This document shows positions 35,725-44,844 of a stretch of DNA of 64,000 bases, one piece after another; the stretch's first letter is position 1; every line of letters begins with the position of its first letter. The translations under genes and the position numbers were made by a program. The notes beneath the pieces were generated by a model. It was not told the origin of the DNA, made no database searches, and was given only the letters and a program-made list of their open reading frames with translations. Origin of the DNA: JABSOG01 sp965277695 (GTDB lineage Bacteria > Pseudomonadota > Gammaproteobacteria > Enterobacterales > Alteromonadaceae); assembly GCA_965277695.1 (NCBI GenBank), contig CBDIDQ010000063.1, positions 124,001-188,000 of the forward strand, read 5' to 3'.

Positions 35725-37881
35725 TCAGGCAAAAAAGTCGATGCCTCCCAATGCGCCATTGGTGATCTTCATCTGTTGCGCCGCCATTTGTGCCATTTGT
35801 TCATCACTCAATTGTTCCGCCGAGCTACCATCTGGGTTATCGCCTGAATGAGTCCCCGGCGATCCTTGGCCATCATGACCTGCCAATTCCTGCTGTTGTT
35901 TATCTTCTTGTTCAACCGAGCCTTCACCCATTTCGAGTCCCTGCTCAGCCAACATTTCTTTCAATTTAGGCATCGCCTGCTCCAGCGCTTCTTTGGCTTG
36001 AGCGTTTTGCACCGTAAAACTGACTGAGGTGACGTCATTTTCTACCGTCATTTTCACCTGCATCTGACCTAACTCTGCCGGATCCAAACGAATATCCGCG
36101 CTTTGCACCCCTTTGTTCATCATGATGGTCAGCCGTTCTTTCATATTCTGTGAAAAATCGGCTTGATTCACATTCACCGCTTCGTTCAATTTACTCATCT
36201 GCATGGCAGCAGCCAATTTGGGGTCAGTGCTCGCATTGGTCACCGGGCTACTGCTGGCTGAAATCCCGCTGGTCGGGGTAAACTGACTAGGACCTTTAGT
36301 GGTACCGTTTGCGCTATTCTCTTGTGGCATAAACTTCGCGGGTCGCTCTTCGCTTAAACCGACTTCTTGTTTCAATTGATTTTGTTGAGCCAGCGACTCA
36401 AGCATTTTTTTGTCATTTAACTGCTTTTCACTCAGTTGACCTTCTGGATTGATTTTTTGTGCCTCAGCCTGCTGTCCATTCAAGATTGCCGCTTTATCAC
36501 TACTGTTTTTGGCTGATGTGCCAATGATATTTTTAGCTTCATCACTATCACCGAGTATTCCCTCATTGCTCGGACGACCCGAATTTTTATCAATCATTGC
36601 ATCTGCTTTAAAAGCTTGAGCATTAACCGCTTTATCGGCGTCAAAACCTTTACCTGCGGCCAGCTCAAAAGGTCTGGTCACTCGCTCTGCAATGGTGTCA
36701 TCCGGCTGGGTATCAAGGGTTTGGAATACATTTTTAGTTGTTTGTGCCCCCTGTCCACCAGTTAACTGCGGGTTAAGTGGTTTCACGCTGGTTGGTTTAT
36801 CTGCTTGAGCAGCTGCATTAAGTTCAGCATCAGTGACCATTTCGCTATCAGGGATAGTCCCTGGGGTCTGAAAAATATCTTTGCCAACCGTGCCTTGACC
36901 TGTGGTTTGCCCGGGTAAGCCATTGAGTTTCGGATTAATCCCCGGGGTTTCAGCCCCACCTAATCCTTTAATTTGCTGCCCGGTTTTCAACGATGCTGCA
37001 AGTTCATCAGTATCCGGTAAGATATCCGGTGTCTGGAAAATATCTGGTTTGGTTTTGCCTTGATTGCCAGTGCTACCAGTATCAAGCGCAGCCTTAATGC
37101 GGCTGTTGTCAGACTCAAGATCAACGTCAGGCAGGATACCCGGTGTTTGCATCGCATCCAGCTTACGGCTGTTGCCACTGGCAGTATCACTAAAAAGACC
37201 ACCAGCGATTTCAGACCGGGATGGTTTGAAACCACCTGTGCGAGGTGTTTTGTGCTCATCAGCAGATATAGATTTACCGTCACCTTTAAGTGACTGTTTA
37301 ATCAATTGATCAACCGCATCATCACCGCTAGCGGTCTCTGGTAAATCTTTATCGCGCTCAGCTAACACCGAATCAATAGCAGCCGCCAACTTATTATGTT
37401 TAAGCTCACCACTGGCAGCAAGCTGCGCCAGTTTCTCTGCGTCATTTTTTTGGCGTAACATTTTGTCAGCGTTTTCCATCACCCCAACTAGGCGATCAAC
37501 AGCACTTTTAGCTTGATCATCAGTGGCGCTAGCTTTGCTGGCATCAGGCTTATCCGCCTTGGCGGCTTTATCATCAGTGCTGATGGCCGTCTTGCGATCA
37601 GCCCCCTGATCAGCTCGATTGTCAACTTTGCTATCACGTTGAGCCTGCGCTTCATTATTCGCCGCCTGACGGTCACTTTGTTGCCGCTGCCGTTGTGCAT
37701 CATTGCCATCAACTCGGGACCGCTCAGCTTCCTTGACACCTTGATGCTGATATAATTGTTCTTCATAAACACTATCAAATTGCTCACGATCATCGCTGCG
37801 ACGCCCGTCTGTAGCGGGCCTCTGACTGTCCCGGGGGACGTCACCAATGGGTTCTGGCATTATCTTTAACACAGATTGCAT
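35725..37881 (-). CDS. fliK: Flagellar hook-length control protein FliK
   Basis: A 718-residue secreted ruler with a long, Asp/Gln/Lys-rich low-complexity middle. The recurring motif FQTPGILPD-like (QTPGILPDVD, FQTPDILPDTD, FQTPGTIPDSE, FQTLDTQPDD) is spaced roughly every 40-60 residues at about 240-390, suggesting internal repeat expansion of the ruler. The C-terminal FliK domain is clear (DIRLDPAELGQMQVKMTVENDV, QAKEALEQAMPKLKEMLAEQGL). Placement between fliL and fliJ is canonical. The second FliK-like gene is at 11.3 kb. Confidence 0.93.
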   Translation of the reverse strand: MQSVLKIMPEPIGDVPRDSQRPATDGRRSDDREQFDSVYEEQLYQHQGVKEAERSRVDGNDAQRQRQQSDRQAANNEAQAQRDSKVDNRADQGADRKTAISTDDKAAKADKPDASKASATDDQAKSAVDRLVGVMENADKMLRQKNDAEKLAQLAASGELKHNKLAAAIDSVLAERDKDLPETASGDDAVDQLIKQSLKGDGKSISADEHKTPRTGGFKPSRSEIAGGLFSDTASGNSRKLDAMQTPGILPDVDLESDNSRIKAALDTGSTGNQGKTKPDIFQTPDILPDTDELAASLKTGQQIKGLGGAETPGINPKLNGLPGQTTGQGTVGKDIFQTPGTIPDSEMVTDAELNAAAQADKPTSVKPLNPQLTGGQGAQTTKNVFQTLDTQPDDTIAERVTRPFELAAGKGFDADKAVNAQAFKADAMIDKNSGRPSNEGILGDSDEAKNIIGTSAKNSSDKAAILNGQQAEAQKINPEGQLSEKQLNDKKMLESLAQQNQLKQEVGLSEERPAKFMPQENSANGTTKGPSQFTPTSGISASSSPVTNASTDPKLAAAMQMSKLNEAVNVNQADFSQNMKERLTIMMNKGVQSADIRLDPAELGQMQVKMTVENDVTSVSFTVQNAQAKEALEQAMPKLKEMLAEQGLEMGEGSVEQEDKQQQELAGHDGQGSPGTHSGDNPDGSSAEQLSDEQMAQMAAQQMKITNGALGGIDFFA

Positions 37882-37986
37882 AGTTTAATTCTCCAATCAA
37901 GGCTTTGCTGCTTTGCGACTTTACAAGGAGGTTATACAAGATGTGGGCCAGTTGTTCGGCAGTGGCGGGTACTTCGAATCAGTCTG

Positions 37987-38427
37987 CTATCGACGGGATT
38001 GAAAAAAACGCTGAGAGGTAATTTCATCCAGCAAGGCTTGTTCGGCTCGGTCGTCTTTTTGTCGTTGTTCTGTCCAGTGTTTCTCTACCAGCATCTCTAC
38101 TGCTTTTCTTTTTCGCTGTTGTTCCAGCCATAAGGTTTTACGCTGGGCAACCACCTGAGTGGCGGTGTCGATCACTTGGGTTTGTTGCTTCATCGCATCT
38201 TCGAGCTTACTGATAAACGCCTGAAAATGGCTGTAACTATTGATGTTAATACCATCGTCGGCTTTGCCTTGCAACTGACGAACATAATCCATACGGTATT
38301 CTTCAATCCCGGTCAATTTTTGCTGATTTTGCACCAAATGCTGCTGCGCCTGCTGAAACTCACGCACCAGTTTGTCTTCTTTATCTCGCTCCAACTTGGC
38401 GACCATCTGTAACTGCTTAATTGCCAT
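37987..38427 (-). CDS. fliJ: Flagellar export chaperone FliJ
   Basis: A 146-residue, almost entirely helical and charged protein (coiled coil over about 10-140) with the FliJ pattern of an N-terminal MAIKQLQMVAKLERDKEDKL and a C-terminal LDEITSQRFF. FliJ is the stalk of the FliI ATPase and links it to FlhA. It lies 7 bp downstream of fliI. Confidence 0.93.
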   Translation of the reverse strand: MAIKQLQMVAKLERDKEDKLVREFQQAQQHLVQNQQKLTGIEEYRMDYVRQLQGKADDGININSYSHFQAFISKLEDAMKQQTQVIDTATQVVAQRKTLWLEQQRKRKAVEMLVEKHWTEQRQKDDRAEQALLDEITSQRFFQSRR

Positions 38428-38434
38428 AACCTAT

Positions 38435-39919
38435 TTACCCTTGTGCTTGTGGTAAAACATGGGCCAAATGGGCAAGACATTGCTCATAAGGGATCACATC
38501 ACTCATACCCTGCTGCAAAAACTCGTTAAAGGTCGGCATCAGGCTGATCGCTAAATCGATTTCAGGGTTACTACCTTGGGCATAAGCCCCAATTGAAATC
38601 AGATCTTTGTTTTGCTGATAGATTGAATACAACTGCTTCAATTGTCGTGCCAATAATTGATGAGCGTCACTGGTTACATTAGGCATCACCCGGCTAATCG
38701 ACTTTTCGATATCCACCGCCGGATAATGACCCGAGTCTGCCAACGAGCGAGATAACACAATATGTCCGTCGAGTATTGCCCGAGCCGCATCGGCAATCGG
38801 GTCTTGCAAGTCATCCCCTTCGGTCAACACGGTATAAAATGCTGTGATTGACCCTTGTCCTTCGCCCCCATTACCCGCCCGCTCAACTAGCGCCGGTAAT
38901 TTGGCAAACACCGAAGGCGGATAACCTTTAGTCGCGGGCGGCTCACCAACAGCCAACGCAATCTCACGCTGAGCTTGTGCATAACGGGTCACCGAATCGA
39001 GCAGTAATAATACATCCAGCCCTTGATCACGAAAATACTCGGCAATAGTCGCTGCGGTTTCACAACCCTTCAAACGCATTAGTGGCGAATTATCCGCAGG
39101 TGCAGCAACCACCACAGAGCGTGCCCGGCCTTCTTCACCCAAAATCTCTTCAATAAACTCTTTAACTTCTCGCCCACGCTCACCAATCAAACCCACCACC
39201 ACCACATCGGCAGTAGTACCACGAGTCATCATGCCCAACAACACACTCTTACCCACACCGGAGCCGGCAAACAAACCCATTCGTTGGCCTTGACCAACGG
39301 TGATCACCGCATTAATGGCTCTAACGCCAACATCCAGCGGTTGTTTTATTGGCCGACGGTTTAATGGATTGGTCGGCGTCACTTTACTATTGGCTTCACT
39401 TTCGGTGACAATAGGCCCCAATCCATCAAGCGGCCTACCCGCGCCATCAATTACCCGACCCAGCAGTTCCATGCCCACTGGCAATCCGGCAATATTTGAT
39501 TGAGGAACGACCCGAGCCCCGGGCAAAACCCCATGAATAGATTCACTGGGCATCAAAAAAATAGTCTCATCAGAGAAACCAACAATTTCAGCAGAAATAT
39601 TGCCGGTCAAGGTTTCGACCAAACACAAACTCCCCAGCGGAGCCCGACAACCCACCGCTTCAAGGGTCAAACCGACCACTCGGGTTAACCGCCCGGCGGC
39701 AGTGGGTTTGGAAGATTTAACAAATTTTTTGTAGCGTTTGAGACGCTGGGATAAAGCCACGGGTTGGGGCAATGCTTGTTCTGAAGCCGCTTGTTCTGAA
39801 GCTGCTTGTTCTGACATAGCTTGTTCTGGAGCCGCTTGTTCTGGAGCCGCTTGTTCTGGCATATCTTGCGCTAAAACGACTTGCTCTGGAGGTTCTTGGG
39901 GTAATGTGTCTACAGTCAT
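38435..39919 (-). CDS. fliI: Flagellar export ATPase FliI with repeat-expanded N-terminus
   Basis: F1-beta-like ATPase powering flagellar export. Walker A GLFAGSGVGKSVLLG, VVGLIGERGREVKEF, the Walker B region DVLLLLDSVTRYAQAQREIALAVGEPPATKGYPPS (centre LLLLDSVTRYAQAQRE) and LPALVERAG are intact. The ATG at 39919 (MTVDTLPQE) is preferred over an in-frame start at 39964 inside fliH. Before the normal start of the family there is an extra segment of about 50 residues, made of six copies of a 15-bp unit (39776-39865) encoding variants of EQAAP/EQAAS. Confidence 0.96.
   Translation of the reverse strand: MTVDTLPQEPPEQVVLAQDMPEQAAPEQAAPEQAMSEQAASEQAASEQALPQPVALSQRLKRYKKFVKSSKPTAAGRLTRVVGLTLEAVGCRAPLGSLCLVETLTGNISAEIVGFSDETIFLMPSESIHGVLPGARVVPQSNIAGLPVGMELLGRVIDGAGRPLDGLGPIVTESEANSKVTPTNPLNRRPIKQPLDVGVRAINAVITVGQGQRMGLFAGSGVGKSVLLGMMTRGTTADVVVVGLIGERGREVKEFIEEILGEEGRARSVVVAAPADNSPLMRLKGCETAATIAEYFRDQGLDVLLLLDSVTRYAQAQREIALAVGEPPATKGYPPSVFAKLPALVERAGNGGEGQGSITAFYTVLTEGDDLQDPIADAARAILDGHIVLSRSLADSGHYPAVDIEKSISRVMPNVTSDAHQLLARQLKQLYSIYQQNKDLISIGAYAQGSNPEIDLAISLMPTFNEFLQQGMSDVIPYEQCLAHLAHVLPQAQG
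39776..39865 (-). repeat. 15-bp tandem repeat (6 units) in fliI, encoding EQAA(P/S)-type pentapeptides
   Basis: The plus-strand unit TTGTTCTGAAGCCGC repeats six times with small changes (units start at 39776, 39791, 39806, 39821, 39836 and 39851). Every unit is in frame, adding flexible Glu/Gln/Ala/Pro pentapeptides ahead of the FliI core, in the region that normally binds FliH. Confidence 0.88.
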
Positions 39920-39926
39920 GGCAGGT

Positions 39927-40757
39927 TTACTCAATATCGTCGTCGATGCGACTGTCAACACCACTTTCTGACAAGAATCTGCCCAAAGTTTCCTTAACCC
40001 GTTCTTTTAAGGTGCGATCAATTGATGAGGTACGACTTTCAACAATGCAACCCCCTTGTTCAATCGCAGGCTCAGCTTTGATATGCCAACCTCGCTCCAG
40101 CAATTCTTCATCGCCAAAGCGTTGAGTAACCAAGGCAAAGTCTTCAGGGTTAAGGCTGATTTGACAACTCGACTCGTTAAAAGGCAAAGCATCTGTACAT
40201 TCTTTGAGAGTATTAAAAATAATCGTCGGGTTAGTTTTCACTTCGAGACCAATCACCGCTTCGGCCAGCTGAACCGCCAATTCAACCAATTGATGTTCGA
40301 TAGTTTCGTTAACTTCAAGTAATGGGGTATGCAGTTGATGAACCAAGCCTTGCCAACGGGCAACTTGTTGTTGCACCGCTTCCTCTCCCTGAGCCAATCC
40401 GCTTTCATGTCCTTCGGTTACGCCTTTTTCAAGACCATCAGCATAACCCGCTTCATGGCCTTCTGCTCGGCCTTTTTCAAAACCATCTTCATGGCCCTGT
40501 AATATTCCCTCATCATATGCTGACTTTTGAATTGCTTCGATTTCATCGGCGGTCAGCGGTTTAATTTCTTCAATCGCTTGGGCTTCTTGCTGCTCTCGCT
40601 GCCTGCGGGTGTAAAACCAATCGACCGAACGACCCATGGCATTGGTTTTATCAGATGATTGTAATTGCTCATCTTCAACATCAGGCAGATGCCAGTTTTT
40701 CACCAGCTCCAGTTCAGCTTCACTCAGCCCCCCGGTTTTGTCATTATCATCTGCCAT
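39927..40757 (-). CDS. fliH: Flagellar export ATPase regulator FliH
   Basis: FliH links FliI to the C-ring via FliN. The 276-residue protein has an N-terminal conserved block with KNWHLPDV, a GxxxG-type repeat helix (GILQGHEDGFEKGRAEGHEAGYADGLEKG region, about 84-120) and the C-terminal V-ATPase-E-like domain with LNPEDFALV and GGCIVESRTSSIDRTL. It is preceded directly by fliF; fliG, normally between them, is missing. Confidence 0.95.
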   Translation of the reverse strand: MADDNDKTGGLSEAELELVKNWHLPDVEDEQLQSSDKTNAMGRSVDWFYTRRQREQQEAQAIEEIKPLTADEIEAIQKSAYDEGILQGHEDGFEKGRAEGHEAGYADGLEKGVTEGHESGLAQGEEAVQQQVARWQGLVHQLHTPLLEVNETIEHQLVELAVQLAEAVIGLEVKTNPTIIFNTLKECTDALPFNESSCQISLNPEDFALVTQRFGDEELLERGWHIKAEPAIEQGGCIVESRTSSIDRTLKERVKETLGRFLSESGVDSRIDDDIE

Positions 40758-40817
40758 TACATTTTTACCAACTTATTCAGTTATCTATTGTCGCTCAGTA
40801 TATGGCATCTGATCAGA

Positions 40818-42542
40818 TTAATCATCCTCGCTCAACCAGGCTTTCACTACCTGAGAAGACAACTCAGGTTCATTGGCAACCAAGGCTCGAACCGCTTTAA
40901 GCAAGTCTTCATTACCATGCAAGTCCGGTAGTTGCAGTGTGCCATCGGGTGAGAACCCAACCGCACCGGCATCGAATTCGTTGGTCAACATATCCAGCGT
41001 ATCGTCGCCCAAATCCAAACCACTGCTGAATGACTCTTCGGCGAAATCATCATGAGTGTCTTCTGGGTAAATCAGTTTACGCAACATCGGTTTCATCACG
41101 ACCACAATCAGTACGATGATCACCAGTCCAGCCACTGTCAAACGAGCGACCTTCATAAACCACGGCGCTTCATAAAATGGCACTTCGGCTTTAACCACCA
41201 CCGCATCACGCATAAACGGTATCGCAACCACCTCCAGCGTATCACCCCGTTGCAAATCAAAACCAATACTACCTTGTAATAAACGACGAATACTTAATAA
41301 CGCCGCTTCTGAACGGGGCTCTGGTAAAATATTACCATCCGCATCCGCAGCCCCATCAATATAATCCAATGCGACCGAAACCGTCAGGCGCTGAATAATG
41401 CCCACTTGAGAGTTTTTATGTCGAATAGTCGAATCTAACTCATAGTTACGAGTCGACTCTTTATGACTACTGCCCGGAATAACCGCATCCTTGTTATTCG
41501 CATTAGTGGCATTTTCAGGAATGTTAGAATTTAACGGCGGCTGATTAGTCAACGCCCCAGGGATACCAACCGCTAAGCCACCTACGTTATTATCTTCCAT
41601 AATGCTTTCACTACGTATCGCCGGTAAATCAGGGTTATAGCTTTTTTGGGTTTCTTGTGAAGTGCTGAAATCCATTGCCACATCAACCTGAGCGGTATAA
41701 TTACCAAGACCAACGACGGGGATCAGGATACTGTCAATTTTATTGATGTATTCTTCTTCACGCTTAAGTTCAACTTCGTATTCTTTTCTTGACCGGGCAG
41801 ACAAGCTATTCTGTGAGCCTGAATTTAACAAACGACCGTTTTGATCAGTGACAGTCACTCTTGAAGGCTCTAACCCTTGCACCGCTGAGGCCGCAATATC
41901 CACCACAGAATCAATTTCTTCGCCATTAAGCGTACGACCCCGTTTAATCGTTAACACTACAGTAGCTGACGGTTTTTTCGATTTTCTGGCGAAGATTTGC
42001 TCTCTAGGCACCGCCAGCAAGACTTTGGCTTTAGTGACATTATTTAACGCTTCAAGTGCTCGGGAGATTTGGGTTTCAAGACTCAGTTTCAACCGCGCCC
42101 GCTCCATCCGCTGACTCACACCAAAACCCATATCCTGCATGATGATATCGGTGCCGCTGCCCACACCCGCTGCCCCTTGCTCTAATCCCTGACGCATCAT
42201 AACCAGTTTCAGCCGACTATAATCTTCTTCCGGCACCATAATGGTTTTGCCTTCGAGTTTGTAATCGACTTTTTGTAAATCAAGAAAGTCCATGGTTTCG
42301 ATCAGCTCTTTATCACCGAGCTTAGCTGCCAAAGGTCGCATATCGGGTTCTTTAGCCCACAGGATAATGGAGAAGGCGATACCGATACAAATGACCAGTG
42401 CTAGAATCAAAGTGGCCTGACGTAACACATCAATGCCACCAAAACCGCCAAGGAAACCGGATTTTTGCTCTTGCTGTGCAGAGTCCGCTACCATATCACT
42501 TCCGGCAACGGCTACCTCTGTTGATTGACTTGCATCGGCCAT
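40818..42542 (-). CDS. fliF: Flagellar MS-ring protein FliF
   Basis: The 574-residue MS-ring protein has two membrane helices (about 38-58 and 455-478) flanking the periplasmic ring-building motifs (for example GVSQRMERARLKLSLETQ). Its C-terminal peptide (LLKAVRALVANEPELSSQVVKAWLSEDD in the family pattern, ending VVKAWLSEDD) is the FliG-binding tail and is intact. GAGGAAG precedes the ATG by 5 bp. Only 60 bp separate its stop from fliH, so the FliG partner gene is not here. Confidence 0.96.
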   Translation of the reverse strand: MADASQSTEVAVAGSDMVADSAQQEQKSGFLGGFGGIDVLRQATLILALVICIGIAFSIILWAKEPDMRPLAAKLGDKELIETMDFLDLQKVDYKLEGKTIMVPEEDYSRLKLVMMRQGLEQGAAGVGSGTDIIMQDMGFGVSQRMERARLKLSLETQISRALEALNNVTKAKVLLAVPREQIFARKSKKPSATVVLTIKRGRTLNGEEIDSVVDIAASAVQGLEPSRVTVTDQNGRLLNSGSQNSLSARSRKEYEVELKREEEYINKIDSILIPVVGLGNYTAQVDVAMDFSTSQETQKSYNPDLPAIRSESIMEDNNVGGLAVGIPGALTNQPPLNSNIPENATNANNKDAVIPGSSHKESTRNYELDSTIRHKNSQVGIIQRLTVSVALDYIDGAADADGNILPEPRSEAALLSIRRLLQGSIGFDLQRGDTLEVVAIPFMRDAVVVKAEVPFYEAPWFMKVARLTVAGLVIIVLIVVVMKPMLRKLIYPEDTHDDFAEESFSSGLDLGDDTLDMLTNEFDAGAVGFSPDGTLQLPDLHGNEDLLKAVRALVANEPELSSQVVKAWLSEDD

Positions 42543-42605
42543 GTCACTTCCTCTTTAGTTATCTTTCTTCTGAACTGCGATTTGCCACTTACCATGAGGG
42601 AACAA

Positions 42606-42932
42606 TTAAACTGGCATACTCATAATATCTTTATAGGCTTCGAGCATTTTGTTACGAACCTGAACAGTCGCCTCAAAGGCGATCCCGGCTTTTTGCGAAG
42701 CAATCATCGCCTCTGCCATCGACACACTACGGTCACCCATATCTACTGCCCTTTTCGCCGCACCTGCCGCCTTCGAAACACTATTGACATTATCAATGGC
42801 GTTTTTGAGCATTCCGGAAAAATCCGCCTGACTATTGTTATCTATCGCTGGAGTTACTTTGCCCAGTTCACCACCCGCTTGCGTGGCAAGGGATTGCATT
42901 TCACTGTATAAGGAATTGGCTTGAATGTTCAT
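42606..42932 (-). CDS. fliE: Flagellar MS-ring/rod junction protein FliE
   Basis: A 108-residue, helical protein joining MS ring to rod. The conserved C-terminal pattern is present (MAEAMIASQKAGIAFEATVQVRNKMLEAYKDIM; core GIAFEATVQVRNKMLEAYK). A good Shine-Dalgarno (CAGGAG) precedes the ATG. It is the first gene of the fliE-fliF-fliH... operon behind the sigma-54 promoter at 43024-43040. Confidence 0.96.
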   Translation of the reverse strand: MNIQANSLYSEMQSLATQAGGELGKVTPAIDNNSQADFSGMLKNAIDNVNSVSKAAGAAKRAVDMGDRSVSMAEAMIASQKAGIAFEATVQVRNKMLEAYKDIMSMPV

Positions 42933-43023
42933 GGTTCACTCCTGGCTCTGTTTTGGCTTTGTTTTGGCTTTGTCTTAGCTTAAAGCTTGTCAAAACTTTA
43001 TCGTTAAACTTATACCATAGATA

Positions 43024-43040
43024 AAGCACGATATGTGCCA
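43024..43040 (-). promoter_or_regulatory. Sigma-54 promoter for the fliE operon
   Basis: TGGCACATATCGTGCTT on the minus strand has the exact GG-N10-GC spacing and one mismatch to TGGCAC-N5-TTGCT. It lies about 92 bp before fliE. This gap (42933-43468) holds, in order toward flrC, the promoter, a terminator hairpin and one copy of the core-inverting repeat. Confidence 0.8.
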
Positions 43041-43138
43041 AGTTATTTTACTTATAAATCAAGGAGTTATAGAGATATTATGCGAAAGGGAGATCGTCAG
43101 AAAAAAGATGTGGATAAATATCAAACAAAAAACGCAGA

Positions 43139-43176
43139 TGAAAAAACACGAGAGGTGTACTCACCCCTCGCGTGTT
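43139..43176 (-). terminator. Rho-independent terminator after flrC
   Basis: On the minus strand AACACGCGAGGGGTG pairs with CACCTCTCGTGTT across a 4-base loop and is followed by TTTTTT. It lies downstream of flrC and just upstream of the fliE promoter, so it should separate the flrBC transcript from the fliE operon. Confidence 0.8.
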
Positions 43177-43181
43177 AATTG

Positions 43182-43439
43182 TTCAGTATAACTATTGATT
43201 TAAAGTCTTTTTCTTTTATCACTACCGTTATACGGGCACATGGGATGTTCAGGTATCTGGAGCGCTCCGTTCTTTACAATCAAAAGCACTCACCACGGAA
43301 GCACGGAGAAGGTCAAAAGCAAAACAGCTAAAATCGTTCTGTGTTTTCTCCGTATCCCCGTGTCTCCGTGGTCAAAATGTTTTTATTTTTTAAGAACGAA
43401 GAGCTCCAGTAACTTGAAAAGCCCGTTAAACCCTTAAGA
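43182..43439. repeat. ~260-bp dispersed element, copy 1 (core orientation A)
   Basis: The left flank (43182-43274) and right flank (about 43391-43439) match copy 2 at 58230-58503 in the same orientation. The ~115-bp core between them is the reverse complement of the copy 2 core. The core is bounded by inverted repeats (CTGGAGCGCTCCGTTCTT / AAGAACGAAGAGCTCCAG) and contains nested CACGGAG-type palindromes. No coding capacity is convincing, so it looks like a non-autonomous, MITE-like or invertible element. Confidence 0.85.
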
Positions 43440-43468
43440 CATTCACAATGTTCATTCCTAAGGTCTAA

Positions 43469-44842
43469 CTACGCCGGAATTTCAATCCCACTATCGCGCA
43501 TCTTGGCAATTTTATAACGTAAAGTACGCGGACTAATCCCTAAGGTCTCAGACACCACCTTACGACTACCACCACAAGCGGTCAGTGTATCGAGGATCAT
43601 CTTATGCTCTTGAGATTTCAATTCACTTTTAAAGCAGTTGCTGAGCTGTTCATCTTGTGAGGTTTCAAACTCATCGCTCATTGCAGGCTCATGTGCCGAG
43701 GCAGAAACCGCCACACTGACGTTTTCCAACAGAATATCTTCACTGTCAATGGTATCGCCGTCTTTCACAATCAAAGCCCGTTGGATCACATTGTCTAGCT
43801 CACGGACATTACCCGGCCAACTATGACTTTGCAGCTTAGTACGAGCAGCAGGCGTTAATTGTGCAATGGCACTGTCAGTGAATTGACAATGACGGTCAAT
43901 CAAATGGGTTGCCAACGGCAAAATATCATTAGCTCTATCAGCCAGTGCAGGCCAAGTCAGTGGGAAAACATTTAAACGATAATACAAATCTTCTCTGAAC
44001 TTACCCTCATTCACCGCCGCTTTTAAATCACGGTTACTGGTCGCAATCACCCGAACATTCAATTTAATCGTCTTGCGACCACCCAAACGTTCAACTTCTC
44101 GCTCCTGTAACACCCGCAGTAATTTGACCTGCAAACCCAATTCCATCTCAGTGATCTCATCGAGCAGTATAGTGCCATTTTGCGCCTGTTCAAACTTACC
44201 AGGACACGCTTGAATAGCCCCAGTAAACGCGCCTTTTTCGTAACCAAATAAAGTCGCTTCCAGCATATTATCTGGAATAGCCGCGCAGTTAATGGCAATA
44301 AAAGGCCCGTCTGCACATTTGGAATGATCATGAATATACTTTGCCAGCACTTCTTTACCACTACCACTGGGACCCAGCACCATGACATTGGCATCTGAAC
44401 GAGCAACTTTGCCCGCCAGTTTGATCAGTTGCAGACTTTTTGCATCAGCAACCACCGGGTGATGTGACTCGACTTTATTGGCTGGCACATAACGTCCCAC
44501 CAAATTAAGCAGCACTTCGGGCGCAAAAGGTTTTGACAAATAATCAATAGCCCCTTCACGCATCGCCTGAACCGCATCGTCAATAGTGGCAAAGGCAGTC
44601 ATCATCAATACTGGCAATGACGGATAATTCGCTTTAATTGAGCGTAGCAACTCCAGTCCGCTGATCTCACCCATTTGAACATCAGAGATCACCATGTCAA
44701 CTTTTTGCTGTTTGAGCATCATGATAGCCCGCTCGGCATCTTGTGCGGCAATACAGTTGTAACCGCTAATTTCCAGCGTATCAATGAGGGCTTCACGCAG
44801 CCCCGCATCATCTTCTACGACAAGTATTTTTGATTTTGACAT
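43469..44842 (-). CDS. flrC: Sigma-54-dependent flagellar response regulator FlrC (FleR)
   Basis: The receiver domain (VVEDDAGLREAL, phospho-Asp in MVISDVQMGEISG, Lys in DYLSKPF) is followed by the AAA+ sigma-54 activation domain with Walker A GPSGSGKEVLAKY, the GAFTGA loop (GYEKGAFTGAIQACPG) and Walker B GTILLDEITEME. A Fis-type HTH ends the protein (SRKVVSETLGISPRTLRYK). It is phosphorylated by FlrB and turns on fliE-type operons. It lies 2 bp after flrB. Confidence 0.96.
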   Translation of the reverse strand: MSKSKILVVEDDAGLREALIDTLEISGYNCIAAQDAERAIMMLKQQKVDMVISDVQMGEISGLELLRSIKANYPSLPVLMMTAFATIDDAVQAMREGAIDYLSKPFAPEVLLNLVGRYVPANKVESHHPVVADAKSLQLIKLAGKVARSDANVMVLGPSGSGKEVLAKYIHDHSKCADGPFIAINCAAIPDNMLEATLFGYEKGAFTGAIQACPGKFEQAQNGTILLDEITEMELGLQVKLLRVLQEREVERLGGRKTIKLNVRVIATSNRDLKAAVNEGKFREDLYYRLNVFPLTWPALADRANDILPLATHLIDRHCQFTDSAIAQLTPAARTKLQSHSWPGNVRELDNVIQRALIVKDGDTIDSEDILLENVSVAVSASAHEPAMSDEFETSQDEQLSNCFKSELKSQEHKMILDTLTACGGSRKVVSETLGISPRTLRYKIAKMRDSGIEIPA

Positions 44843-44844
44843 GG

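Noticed and set aside
37930..37965. Sigma-54 promoter upstream of fliK
   Set aside because: A TGGCCC-N5-TTGTAT stretch is present but lacks the key GC of the -12 box and the CAC of -24, so it is too weak to call.
40758..40817. A degenerate fliG remnant in the 60-bp gap
   Set aside because: No frame in either direction gives FliG-like residues; the region is simple AT-rich spacer.
43240..43437. A 65-codon plus-strand frame inside the dispersed element
   Set aside because: It lies wholly inside the palindromic repeat, has no Shine-Dalgarno and matches no family; the second copy with inverted core does not preserve it.
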